This document shows, in pieces, positions 1-8,987 of a stretch of DNA of 22,500 bases. This DNA comes from Theodoxus fluviatilis (Eukaryota; Mollusca; Gastropoda; Cycloneritida; Neritidae). Location of the stretch: NCBI GenBank assembly GCA_034096865.1, contig JAWQFJ010028747.1, positions 62,501-85,000 on the forward strand. The letters are read 5' to 3'. The notes under the pieces were generated by a model. That model was not told the DNA's origin. It did not search any database and was given only the letters and a program-made list of their open reading frames with translations. Each line of letters opens with the position of its first letter. Positions within the stretch are counted from its first letter, which is position 1. Made by a program: the position numbers and the translations under genes.

Positions 1-1346
1 TGTTGCCCAGTTATTGCTATGAACTTGCTTAACCATCATGTTGTATGCTAATTTGGGTAATCTGGAGTCTTCCATTTTCAACAGTTTCAGCCAATATTTC
101 ACTGACCGCAATTTCGCATTGATATGCAGTGGATACCTTCCAGTCTCCCCATATACCATGGTATTTGGTGTCTTGATACTCACATTTAAGAACATTTTCA
201 AGGCATACATATGTACATTTTCAATCACTTCACAGTCTCCTAGACCCCATATCTCAGACGCGTATAACAGAATCGGTTGTATCTGTGCATCAAACATCTT
301 AAAGAAAACATGAGGGGACACAAAGTCTAATTTGCGTATAAAACGAAGAATTTGCATCACCCCTGCCTTGCCTCTGTCCGCCAGATTTCTTAAAGCAGTA
401 TTTGAACACAGTTTTGTGGAAAACATCATGCCCAAGTAGCTATATTCATTTGTTGTCTCGAGACTTTCTGTTCCCAGTGACCATTTTTCGTGTCTTGCAA
501 CATGCCCTCCCAATCGGAAAATAACAACTTTTGTTTTGACAGGATTTACAACTAATCCAAGCTCATCTGCTTTATCTATGAGGACAGATATTTGATTCTG
601 TAAGCCAACAACCGAGTCTGCTATCAATGCCACATCATCTGCAAACAAGAGCAGGTGCAATTGGTCAGTGTTGGGCAAGAACTGTACACCGTGTTTGCCC
701 AACTTCTTAACCTTTTTTGCAATTTCGTCCATTATGTAACAAAAAATTATCGGACTCAAATTGCAGCCCTGTCTAACCCCCATGGGACATTCAAAGTAGT
801 CCGTGAGGCCATCATCGCACTTCACACAGCATTGAACAGAGTTATATATACACTGAAGTATTTTTAGCATATTACCCACAATACCATAGTTTTCTAGGAC
901 TCTCCACAAAACATTTCCATTTACACTGTCAAAAGCAAGCTTAAAATCAACGAAAGCTACATACAGATTTTTCTTTCTATGTAGGTACTTTTCTACCGCA
1001 GAATGCAAAGTAAAGATATTATCAACGGTAGAATAACCACGGCGAAAGCCGGCTTGTTCCTCTGCAATCAATTCATTCACCTCCCCCCATCGCTGTAGTC
1101 GTTGGCTCAGTATACTAGAAAACAGTTTGCTGAAAACGTTCAGAAGTGATATCCCTCGGTAGTTTTCAGGGTTCCAATCTCTCCCTTTTTGTGTATTGGT
1201 ATATGGAAGGCTTTAGACCAGCTTTTTGGGTAATTCCCCTCACAAAACCTGCAATTCAGCAGCCTACACAGAAACGGAATGACATATTGTCCTGAATTTT
1301 AATTATCTCCCCTGTAATTTCGTCAGGACCGGCAGATTTGCCCCCC
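1..1346 (-). pseudogene. LINE ORF2, reverse transcriptase part, three frameshifts, runs off the left edge
   Basis: From about 1212 down to base 1 one minus-strand frame is open. It carries the RT blocks in order: NPENYRGISLL, EEQAGFRRGYSTVDNIF, FVDFKLAFDSV (catalytic Asp; FVDF at 943-954), MGVRQGCNLSP (748-783), FADDVALIA (catalytic Asp pair; FADD at 634-645), NPVKTKVVIF and YLGM, then QIQPILLYASEIWG in the thumb/C-terminal region. Upstream, the expected linker to the endonuclease is split over three frames: at the G6 run (plus 1341-1346), near 1285, and at an A5G3 run near 1183-1190. Each shift fits a one-base deletion, and together with the shift at 2228-2231 they explain every break. The RT core itself is undamaged. 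The C terminus and 3' UTR are outside the window. Confidence 0.92.
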
Positions 1347-2657
1347 TGATCCGTTTTATTGCACACAAAATTTCACTTTCTTGTATAAGAACATTTAATT
1401 CTGAATCTATTCCCCCCACCATTAGTGGTTCCCCTGTATACTCGGAAACAGCTTTACCTCCGTCGTTCTGGTATACATCCTTAAAATAATTATTGACAAT
1501 GAAACATTCTCCATCATACCATGGATTCTTGTGACGAGTCCTGCTAGATATGAAGAAGGTACGTCTCAAACAATCAGCAGATTTAATAAGCATACTTGTG
1601 AGGTTTTCTGTCGCCCAGTCCACATCGATCACACTATCAGTTAATATCCTTTTTGTTTCTTCAAGTGCTAGATTAGTCTTTATCTGATTCACGAAAGTTT
1701 CCTGCATCTCTTCTGCCCACACCAATTTCGACATTTTTCTGCTTTTAACACAAGAACTTGACCTATACGCTGCGGAACCGACTGATAACTCCAGGCTCAT
1801 ATGTGATGATAAAACGTTTTCTTGAATTTTCAGGCAAGAAAACACTGGGACCAGTTTAGTCGATGCTATTATGTAATCAATTACACTCGTTCCGTGAGTG
1901 GACAGGTACGTAAATTTTCCATCCTCGTCTCCATGGACACACCCATTTAGGATCTTGAGGTCGAAGGACAAACAAAGTGACAAGAGTTGCCTCCCGAATC
2001 CATTGACAGTTGTATCACTCGACGACCTGCATTCCTCAAACGTTTCCATCCTAACATTGTGTATTTCATCGCCAGAACCAACATTATAGTAACCAGTTCG
2101 GCTATTGAAATCTCCACATAGTACAAAATGGCAGTTGCCCCACTGTGCCTCTAAATCCATCATGCAATTTGCTAAAGGTGTCAGTCCATCTGTAAATGGT
2201 TTTGTATCATAATAAGGTGAGCCTAGTGGGGAATATAAACAGCAAGCAGCAGCACATCCATTTCACTTCCGAACAACGTCTTACATAGCTTGAACACTAG
2301 AATATTATCATAACCAGTTTTGATTTGCACTATCACATCTGATAGTTGGCGACGGAAAATACACACCACCCCACCCGATCGTCGTCCCTGCCTCGACAGC
2401 TTAGTGGCTGGGGAGGCGAAACTGGCATAGGCGGGCAGAATTTCAGAACAGTCAAAACCTTCTACAAATGTCTCTGTGAGGCAAACGAAGTCGAATTTTT
2501 TTACATAGTCAATGAAATCATTGTCCGGTAATTTTGACATCAACCCTTCAATGTTCCATGTTAAAATATCAAAATTGTTGATAGTCTGGGACTGACCGTC
2601 TAGCTGGGTGGTGGTGCGTCGTTCTCTTGAGTCGTTGTACGAGCCTCGGCCTCTTCC
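1347..2657 (-). pseudogene. LINE ORF2, endonuclease part (APE-type), one frameshift
   Basis: The frame continues directly from the ORF1 stop. The nuclease begins near 2570 with ILTWNIEGL, the metal-binding Asn motif. It continues with CLTETF (catalytic Glu), RRSGGV and LLLAVYIP. At a C4 run (minus strand; plus 2228-2231) the frame shifts by what looks like a one-base deletion, and the next frame carries GSPYY, CGDFNSRTG (catalytic Asp/Asn) and VIDYII. The position corresponding to the C-terminal SDH motif reads LSSHMSLEL, so the Asp before the final His is absent. After the nuclease comes a linker with Trp/Arg-rich segments (for example NPWYDGECF), leading to ILCAIKRIR. The protein would nick target DNA to prime reverse transcription. 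There is no nonsense codon apart from those created by frameshift. As it stands the copy cannot express a continuous ORF2. Confidence 0.88.
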
Positions 2658-3773
2658 TCATCTCTCTGCCTGGGTACCGCGGGTGTCATGCCCAGACCCC
2701 GAGGCCCGCCCGGAGTCTCGGGTCCCATGCTCGAAGGAGTTGGCACGGTTGCGTGAGCCTCGCTGCCCCAGCGCAGGGCCGGACAGCGACTCCCAAGCAT
2801 GTCTCCGCACACTGCGGAGGTCGTAGCGCGCACCAGCTTGCTGACTGTCGGGAACTTGTGCCTGTCGTCCCGGACTTTCCGACCGAACAGCATCGGCGAC
2901 TACTAGTCGTCCACCCTTGTAGTAGGCAGTCTTTCCATCCTCGCGCAGCTCCTTGAGTCTCTGTAGTTGTCTCTTGGTCAGGTCTGCAGCCAGTCGCACC
3001 TTCAGCTCCCTCAGTTTTGCTCTCGCTGCGTTGTCCCTCAGTAGAGTTGATGCATCTGTTGGTCGTGAGAGCTTGATGACGATGTGTCGTGGCTCACGAT
3101 TTGCACGAACCGGACCGACCCTACGAGCACTCTGAACATCTTCTGCCTGCCACGTCTTGCACGTGAAGTACTTGTTCAGAAAACTGATCACTGTGGCTTG
3201 GCATTGCTCGTTTGATTCGTCCTTTTCTTCCCTCACTCCAAATATCCTTACATTGTCTCTTCGAGAAAAAGCCTCAAGTCTATCAATTTCCTCTGTTAGG
3301 GATTCTATACATTCATTGTACTTCCTGCTGTCATCCTTCAGTGATGCAATGTCACGACTGTTTTTACGTTTTTCTTCCTTTAACTTTTCTAACTCGTGGT
3401 CTACGTCTCCCAGCCTTCTACTAATTTCATTCTGCGCCTCCTTCAAATCTCGTTGGGACAGTTCAAGACGTTCGCAGTGTTCTCTAACCTGACTAACATC
3501 ACCTTGCATTGTGGTTAGACAGTTTTTGATTTGCCTGACTTCCGACAGCATCAAGTCTTTCAAATCATCAAGTTTAGCAGCAAGGCTATCGAGACTTTCT
3601 GGACCAGGGTTGCGCTCAACTCCGGCGATGTGCAGGAGCATGGTAATCACAACAAAAGCCACCATGCCTTTTGAAAACATGTAGCCGGAGATGAGTTTGG
3701 TGGCACGAATCTTTCCTTTGCCTCCACCAAAAATACCGATACGAGCTCGGTATTCATCGAGCGTTGTCCCCAT
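2658..3773 (-). CDS. LINE ORF1 protein with N-terminal 2A-like motif, coiled coil and RRM-like domain
   Basis: An intact 371-residue frame. Residues 1-36 are basic and glycine-rich. Residues 37-50 are hydrophobic and run directly into GVERNPGP at 51-58, a 2A-like ribosome-skipping motif. Residues 60 to about 170 are rich in heptad-like Leu/Glu/Lys sequence (for example LDDLKDLM and LEKLKEEKRKN), as in the trimerising coiled coil of L1-type ORF1 proteins. Residues 170-260 contain SRRDNVRIFGVREE, QSARRVGP and RHIVIKLSR, the signature of an RRM-like plus C-terminal nucleic-acid-binding domain. The last 80 residues are Arg/Gly/Ser-rich and low in complexity. The expected role is RNA binding and chaperoning in the retrotransposition particle. 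The frame ends at a TGA, and the same frame continues open into the endonuclease. The start was chosen for its initiation context and because it lies upstream of the 2A motif. Confidence 0.88.
   Translation of the reverse strand: MGTTLDEYRARIGIFGGGKGKIRATKLISGYMFSKGMVAFVVITMLLHIAGVERNPGPESLDSLAAKLDDLKDLMLSEVRQIKNCLTTMQGDVSQVREHCERLELSQRDLKEAQNEISRRLGDVDHELEKLKEEKRKNSRDIASLKDDSRKYNECIESLTEEIDRLEAFSRRDNVRIFGVREEKDESNEQCQATVISFLNKYFTCKTWQAEDVQSARRVGPVRANREPRHIVIKLSRPTDASTLLRDNAARAKLRELKVRLAADLTKRQLQRLKELREDGKTAYYKGGRLVVADAVRSESPGRQAQVPDSQQAGARYDLRSVRRHAWESLSGPALGQRGSRNRANSFEHGTRDSGRASGSGHDTRGTQAER
3600..3623 (-). other. 2A-like (StopGo) peptide motif, GVERNPGP
   Basis: Residues 51-58 of the ORF1 product read GVERNPGP, preceded by the hydrophobic stretch TMLLHIA. 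The canonical 2A signature is D-x-E-x-N-P-G-P, with peptide-bond skipping between the last Gly and Pro. Here the first position is Gly instead of Asp and everything else matches. 2A-like sequences are known at the N terminus of several invertebrate non-LTR retrotransposons. The preceding hydrophobic run could also act as a signal-anchor. Whether this variant skips efficiently cannot be told from sequence. Confidence 0.8.
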
Positions 3774-4085
3774 TCCAGTCTCCGTTAATAAGAGTGAGCG
3801 ACGAGCGAACTAGCGATCAGACACGCGTAGGTGGTCAAAGTTCTCAGGGAAATGGGGAAGAGGACTAGAAGATAAACCGGTAAAATGGAACTTACATCGC
3901 GATGATCGCTGTCACTTGCAGAATAAAATAATTAATCACAGTCTTTCTCTACTGGGGCTTTCCTTGCACACAACGTTGAATTCCAAACGAGAGTCTCAGC
4001 TTGCCAGATCGAGTACGTGCTCACTGCCTCAACTTGTCGGAGCAATCCTAGGCACGTCCTCACAGGCCGGCGGTCAACTGAGAAG

Positions 4086-4087
<2 letters not shown>
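3774..4087 (-). other. Probable 5' UTR / internal promoter region of the LINE
   Basis: This is about 314 bases of non-repetitive sequence between the (GA)n tract and the ORF1 start. It has no convincing coding frame on the minus strand. By position it should hold the internal promoter that LINEs carry at their 5' end, but I recognise no specific promoter motif. The ORF1 ATG at 3771-3773 has G at -3 and G at +4, a favourable initiation context. The outer boundary is inferred only from the transition to the microsatellite. Confidence 0.6.

Positions 4088-4157
<70 letters not shown>
4088..4157 (+). repeat. (GA)35 microsatellite
   Basis: Seventy bases of uninterrupted GA dinucleotide at the outer end of the LINE 5' UTR. 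It lies inside the intron before the globin exon. On the element's strand it is (CT)n placed directly 5' of the element. Confidence 0.98.
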
Positions 4158-4160
<3 letters not shown>

Positions 4161-4336
4161 TACATACACACATACATATAAAAGGGGGCACAGATACAAA
4201 CAAAGGTACATGGACAAACACTCTCACTGTCAGACACACTTGCTCAAACACACAAACACATGCAGACAATTTGAGACTATCCAAAATCTCCCAAAATGAC
4301 CTCAAACATTGCCACAATGGAATTCTGTCGTTGCAG
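4158..4336 (+). other. 3' part of the globin intron, with splice acceptor
   Basis: Non-coding sequence, CA/TA-rich at first, ending in ttctgtcgttgcag, a pyrimidine-rich tract with terminal AG at 4335-4336. The exon that follows starts in phase 0 on a globin reading frame, which supports this as the true acceptor. The intron extends left through the whole LINE and beyond the window. Confidence 0.8.
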
Positions 4337-4468
4337 TTGATTGGCCCTCAGTTCATCTGGGCCATCGAGCCCGTGCTTGGAGACAAATGGACGCCGGAAG
4401 TGGAGGAGGCGTGGTCTGACCTCTTCAAGTTGGTGTCCCATCTCATGAAGGAGAATATGGTCTTCTAG
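4337..4468 (+). CDS. Globin, terminal coding exon (G7 to C terminus)
   Basis: Starting straight after the acceptor AG, 43 codons and a TAG read LIGPQFIWAIEP, then VLGDKWTPEVEEAW, then SDLFKLVSHLMKENMVF. This is the end of a globin fold: the second half of helix G, the GH corner (LGDKWTPEV) and helix H (EEAWSDLFKLVSHLM). The phase-0 junction before the Leu-Ile-Gly matches the intron at helix G7 shared by most animal globins. The WTPEV..AW pattern is typical of invertebrate nerve/cytoglobin-like globins rather than vertebrate haemoglobins; the exact subtype is uncertain. The exons carrying distal His E7 and proximal His F8 lie left of the window, beyond the intron that holds the LINE. The exon looks intact, with no frameshift or early stop. 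Role: haem-based oxygen binding, presumably intracellular. Confidence 0.88.
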   Translation: MIGPQFIWAIEPVLGDKWTPEVEEAWSDLFKLVSHLMKENMVF

Positions 4469-5727
4469 AGGACGTCACACCGCCTCGCCTTGCCATGCGC
4501 ACATTCAGCAACGTGGCCCTTAGAAGCAAAACATTGGACAAACATATCTCATGCAGACTTGCCCATCACGAAGAAAATCAATGCGCGTTGACAAGAGGAT
4601 GCTGAAGTCAAGACATGACCATGGGACAAACTTTCTTGAGCATGAATGCCGTGCACCAAGCCCCTAGGTGTTCAAGGTGTAGTAAAGGAATCCGTTAGCG
4701 CAACATGAGAGAGGCACGTTGCGCTTCGTGGCGGTAACATGTGACTTCTGATCAAGAGGAAAAGAGAATCAGTATCCTCATTCGTCATTTGAAGTTGTTT
4801 ATTGTTGGTGCGGAAGTATCAGCTGTTGTCGATGTCATTATCATGTGTTTAGAAAAAGCCTATTACATGCAATGCTCATTTTGTCAGCTCGTAATTCTAG
4901 CATACAGCATGAGCCGCCTCAGTAATTCCCTCATTAGCTGGAATGATGTGGTCCTCATGTTTTCGGAGACCTGCTCCTACTCGCACACAGGTCACGGACA
5001 GCACCCACGTGCCACCGAAAACTAAGTCAGGGTTTCGTGGCCACAGACCATTATGGAGTGAGGGGAGCAAACAAGCCAGTCTGGATCAGGATGATTTCCT
5101 CTATGTCCTCATTAAGGCGTATTTGATTCCTTTGTTTATCTTTTTCGGGAAGTGTCAGTTCTTAATCATGCTTCTTTTTTCGTCCCTTGTTCATTCTTTA
5201 CTATCTACCAGTTAGCGTACGTAGATATGTGCTATCATATGTCCAGGTTTGTCTCGACCGTAAAGTATCTGCTTGTAATAGTATCTTTGTGTCATATATG
5301 TGCTGCCTCCGTCATTTTCGAAATAGGGTTTCTTTATTGTGATACATTTTCATTTTTAAGGACTGTATTCCTGTTGTGTCTATTAATGTCTTGGCGTCAT
5401 TTTCTCTTCATCTCTGTCTCTGTGGGTGTGTTATCTCCTAATTTACGGTTTTCCTATTCGAGTGATCATTGCAGTATTGTGTTTGCTTTAGTCCCAAAGT
5501 CTTGGCTTCAGCAGTGATGTCCTTATCACCTGACAATACGTATCGTTATTTTCTGTACAATCTCCCTGTGACATGGGGTAACAGCAGGTTCACGGCATCC
5601 CCTACGCCATTTTTCAGGTGTGAGCACCCAGGGTAATGTAGATGTTGCCCTCACTCTAAGCAGCTCTAGCGAGTTTGAAGTCAATGGCCTCATATCGCCT
5701 GCAAAGGCTGATAAGCCGGATAATCTC
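4469..5727 (+). other. Non-coding; globin 3' UTR or intergenic sequence
   Basis: No recognisable gene. Several open frames of 60-120 codons occur, the longest at 5152-5517, but they are Phe/Leu/Ser-rich products of T-rich DNA without any motif. The region directly follows the globin stop, so at least its start is 3' UTR. I see no AATAAA in the first kilobase after the stop. Confidence 0.5.
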
Positions 5728-5870
5728 TTTCATTCGTTCATTCATTCATTCATTCATTCATTCATTCATTTGTTCGTTCGTTTGTTCGTTCATTCATTCA
5801 TTCATTCATCCATTCATTCATTCGTTCGTTCGTTCGTTCGTTCATTCATTCATTCATTCATTCATACATT
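5728..5870 (+). repeat. Tetranucleotide tract (TTCA/TTCG)n
   Basis: About 143 bases of tandem TTCA with interspersed TTCG and TTTG variants. The TTCG units cluster in two blocks, near 5770-5790 and 5821-5841. The T-C-G and T-C-A forms differ by one transition, as expected from CpG decay within the repeat. Confidence 0.95.
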
Positions 5871-6060
5871 CTCTGCACAACATACGACAGGAGCTGCTCA
5901 ATGTTTCCCTCATCAGCTGGAACCACTGGCTTCGGGTCTTCCGGGGCTTCATTTAGAATTTCTGCCAGGGGAGCCCAGAGGGTGTATGGGGACTGCATCA
6001 TGTCTTGCAGATGTTTGCTTCTTGCCAGTTCCAGTGGGCTGTGGATCCAGTCACCTTCGT

Positions 6061-6797
6061 GACTCCACTCTCTACCTTTCTACTCTTCCGACTCCACTCT
6101 CTACCTTTCTACTCTTCCGACTCCACTCTCTACCTTTTTACTCTTCTGACTCCACTCTCTACCTTTCTACTCTTCTGACTCCACTCTCTACCTTTCTACT
6201 CTTCTGACTCCACTCTCTACCTTTCTACACTACCGACTCCACTCTCTACCTTTCTACTCTACTGACTCCACTCTCTACCTTTCTACTCTACTGACTCCAC
6301 TCTCTACCTTTCTACTCTACTGACTCCACTCTCTACCTTTCTACTCTACTGACTCCACTCTCTACCTTTCTACTCTACTGACTCCACTCTCTACCTTTCT
6401 ACTCTACTGACTCCACTCTCTACCTTTCTACTCTACTGACTCCACTCTCTACCTTTCTACTCTACTGACTCCACTCTCTACCTTTCTACTCTACTGACTC
6501 CACTCTCTACCTTTCTACTCTACTGACTCCACTCTCTACCTTTCTACTCTACTGACTCCACTCTCTACCTTTCTACTCTTCTGACTCCACTCTCTACCTT
6601 TCTACTCTACTGACTCCACTCTCTACCTTTCTACTCTACTGACTCCACTCTCTACCTTTCTACTCTTCTGACTCCACTCTCTACCTTTCTACTCTACTGA
6701 CTCCACTCTCTACCTTTCTACTCTACTGACTCCAATCTCTACCTTTCTACACTACTGACTCCACTCTCTACCTTTCTACTCTTCTGACTCCACTCTC
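6061..6797 (+). repeat. 29-bp minisatellite, 25 full units plus a partial one
   Basis: The unit starts GACTCCACTCTCTACC and ends CTACTCTACT (29 bases). Unit starts at 6061 and 6786 are exactly 725 bases apart, that is 25 x 29, so there is no net indel across the array. The variable site is the last few bases (CTTCC, CTTCT, CTACT). The first units carry CTTCC/CTTCT and the central block is homogeneous CTACT. It is a pyrimidine-rich strand with no coding meaning. The 190 bases before it (5871-6060) hold nothing I recognise. Confidence 0.97.
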
Positions 6798-6900
6798 CTT
6801 CCAACCTGCAGAGCCTAGGACCCGGCGCACGGGTGGTTCTGGAGACCCCAACTGTCTGTAGACTGGGATTTGTTTGGTCTGGGATACGATTTTTTGAGTG

Positions 6901-6957
6901 TTGTTTGTTTGGGGGGTTGTTATTGTTGTAGTTGTTGCTGTTGTTGTTGTTGTTTCG
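6901..6957 (+). repeat. TTG-rich simple repeat
   Basis: Imperfect (TTG)n with a G6 run, about 55 bases, in otherwise unremarkable sequence between the 29-bp array and the CT-rich tract. Confidence 0.85.
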
Positions 6958-7144
6958 ATATGTCCGCTTTCAGATTGTGTTTATTAATAACTGCATCCTC
7001 CTCTGTGACATCTCTTTGTTTTCAAATATGTAACCTTTGTGCCTGGTTGTTTGGAATTGGGCATTGCTAATTTGTGTCAGTCTGAAAGAGCCATTTTGCA
7101 CTGTGCCCACCATTCCTATGGAGTGCCTTTCTCCAAAGTGTTCG

Positions 7145-7375
7145 TCTCTCTCTCTCTCTCTGTGTGTGTGTGTCTCTCTCTATCTGTCTATGTCTCTATC
7201 TGTCTATGTCTCTCTCTCTGTCTCTCTCTCTGTCTCTATCTGTCTCTGTCTCTCTCTCTCGGTCTCTCTCTCTCTGTCTGTCTGTCTCTCTCTGTCTCTG
7301 TCTTTCTCTCGTTCTCTCTCTGTGTCTCTCTATCTCTCTCTTTCCCTCTCTCTCTTTGTCTCTCTCTCTCTCCTC

Positions 7376-7428
<53 letters not shown>

Positions 7429-7562
7429 TTCTCTCTCTTTGTCTCTCTCTGTCTCTCGTTCTGTCTCTGTCTGTGTCTGTCTGTATGTGTCTGTCTGTCT
7501 GTCTGTGTCTGTCTGTCTGTCTGTCTCTCTCTCTGTGTCTGTATGTCTCTCTCTCTCTCTCT
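7145..7562 (+). repeat. Long CT-rich microsatellite (TC, TCTG, TCTCTG units)
   Basis: About 418 bases of compound polypyrimidine repeat: (TC)n interrupted by TGTG, TCTA and TCTG blocks, with (TCTG)n concentrated near 7460-7530. It gives long Ser/Leu/Val open frames in three phases, which are artefacts of the repeat. Confidence 0.97.
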
Positions 7563-7776
7563 CAGTATTTCCTCATCAGAGTGTCCTTCGTCCTCTAGAA
7601 GAACATGAAGTCACAATATCTTGACATGGTTAACTTTGCTGTTAGCGTGTTTTATTGTATGATGTACCTTGGTGGTGTTGGGAAAAGACATGTCTCAGGG
7701 TTGGGAGAAAATGTGTTTATGTTTTTGGACGCGGCAGAGTTGACCGTTGAAATGCCTTATTCTTGTTCGTCAGTTG

Positions 7777-7782
7777 AATAAA
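7777..7782 (+). promoter_or_regulatory. Candidate polyadenylation signal AATAAA
   Basis: AATAAA followed by a GT-rich stretch (ttggtgtgcac) in an AT-rich setting. It could end the globin transcript, which would give a 3' UTR of about 3.3 kb including two tandem arrays, or belong to something else. Transcript data would decide. Confidence 0.35.
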
Positions 7783-8249
7783 TATTGGTGTGCACATATC
7801 GTAGTGAGTTCTTTGTATTAACATGTGCAGTTCCAAGTGGTCCACTTAAAACAAACTTTAAATATCAACTTGCAGTGCTATGAATTTTGTATTCATCTAT
7901 TCATCATAATTTGCCAAGATGAAGAAGGTTAGCAGTTTATTCAAGACGAACATTTTGTAATATTGTTCATACAAGCCAAAACATAGGCCATGTCATAGAT
8001 TATCGTAAATATTGACTATGAAAATATATTAAATGCACAATATTTCCCAATCCTTGAGAAAAAAGTTTAACATTCGAATAAATTCATATTTAAATGACAT
8101 GTTCGTTTTTGTATTGAGTGATTTAGTGTTGTGGACTATTAGAGACCAGTTTTAGCATGTTATCGATGTTATTAAGACATTATTTGTCTATGTGGCATTC
8201 TATAGTCACACAGTTCTTTTCAGGCTCAGTTTTCCCCATTGTAAACGTC

Positions 8250-8271
8250 CATATACATGTACATGTATATG
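8250..8271. repeat. Perfect 22-bp palindrome
   Basis: CATATACATGT is followed immediately by its exact reverse complement ACATGTATATG, with no spacer. It is composed of TA/CA/TG steps and stands alone in unique sequence. Confidence 0.9.
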
Positions 8272-8987
8272 CAGTTTAAATTCTCACAATGCCTGACGGA
8301 AGGCCTCGCCGTCTCCCTTCTCTTTCTTTCGTTCTCACCATGATCACTTATCAAGTGGGAAGACAGAGTTAACACGCACTCCTCGAGGGTGTTGAATTCA
8401 GAGAGGGAAAAATATTGAGAACTTTACCTTGTAACTTTCGATATGAATATAACCTTTTCATTATTTGAGCACAGATGATGAATAATGATATCTAAAAGTC
8501 CGAGATGTTACGAAAATGTATGGTGCGTGCGCATTACATAAAGAAACTTTATCATAATACACAATATTTTAAAAGTCGTTATCTTCTAGCGTAAAACCTT
8601 TACATGTAATAGCATGGGATGAATGTGAATGGCTGGAAATAATATTTGTTCACATCATTCCCTCTATTTTGTCGAACTGGTAAGGATTCAGTGTCCATGA
8701 AATAAATGAATCTAATACGTACTATCTTGCCTTTATGCTAAAATATGATTCGTAACATCTTGCCAGTGGAGATTTGCACGAGGTTGTTGTGATAATGATG
8801 ATGAATGGTATGTGATGCATTGATTTCTGCATCTTTGTAACAGATGTCATACTGTTAATAAAATATTGTAACGCATTGGGCTTTTTGTGGTTTTGCCTAA
8901 ACGTCTTTGTCACAGGAATCTTTTCTCTGTGGTCTTTCTCCCTCCTCCCTTCCTCCTCCCTTCCCTCTCTCTCTCGCTCGCTTACTC

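Larger units (their letters stand above)
1..4087 (-). mobile_element. Non-LTR (LINE) retrotransposon, nearly complete, 3' end beyond the left edge
   Basis: On the minus strand this stretch reads in order: a 5' UTR (4087 to 3774), ORF1 (3773-2658), an apurinic-type endonuclease (about 2657-1700), a linker, and a reverse transcriptase that is still open at base 1. That order is the canonical architecture of APE-type LINEs. The 5' boundary is set where complex sequence gives way to a (GA)n tract at 4088. It lies antisense to the globin exon at 4337-4468 and therefore inside the intron before that exon. ORF1 is unbroken. ORF2 has four apparent single-base deletions but no nonsense substitution, so the copy is young or the breaks are assembly errors. 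The 3' UTR and tail are not in the window, so clade assignment (CR1, L2, RTE-like or other) is left open. Confidence 0.93.
7563..8933 (+). other. AT-rich unique sequence without a gene
   Basis: No coding frame with a recognisable motif on either strand. It contains a candidate polyadenylation signal at 7777-7782, another AATAAA at about 8859-8864, and a perfect palindrome at 8250-8271. No tRNA-like or other RNA gene was recognised. Confidence 0.6.

Noticed and set aside
38..867. Small plus-strand frames at the left end
   Set aside because: They lie antisense to the well-conserved RT frame on the minus strand.
2600..2956. Plus-strand and other minus-strand frames over the ORF1 3' end
   Set aside because: Shadows of the GC-rich, Arg/Gly/Ser-coding tail of ORF1.
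5152..5517. 121-codon hydrophobic frame that could look like a membrane protein
   Set aside because: T-rich DNA translates to Phe/Leu/Ser/Val in any frame. No motif, no good initiation context and no support from neighbours.
7037..7624. Ser/Leu/Val frames of up to 195 codons
   Set aside because: Three frames open through a CT-rich microsatellite; no non-repeat coding content.
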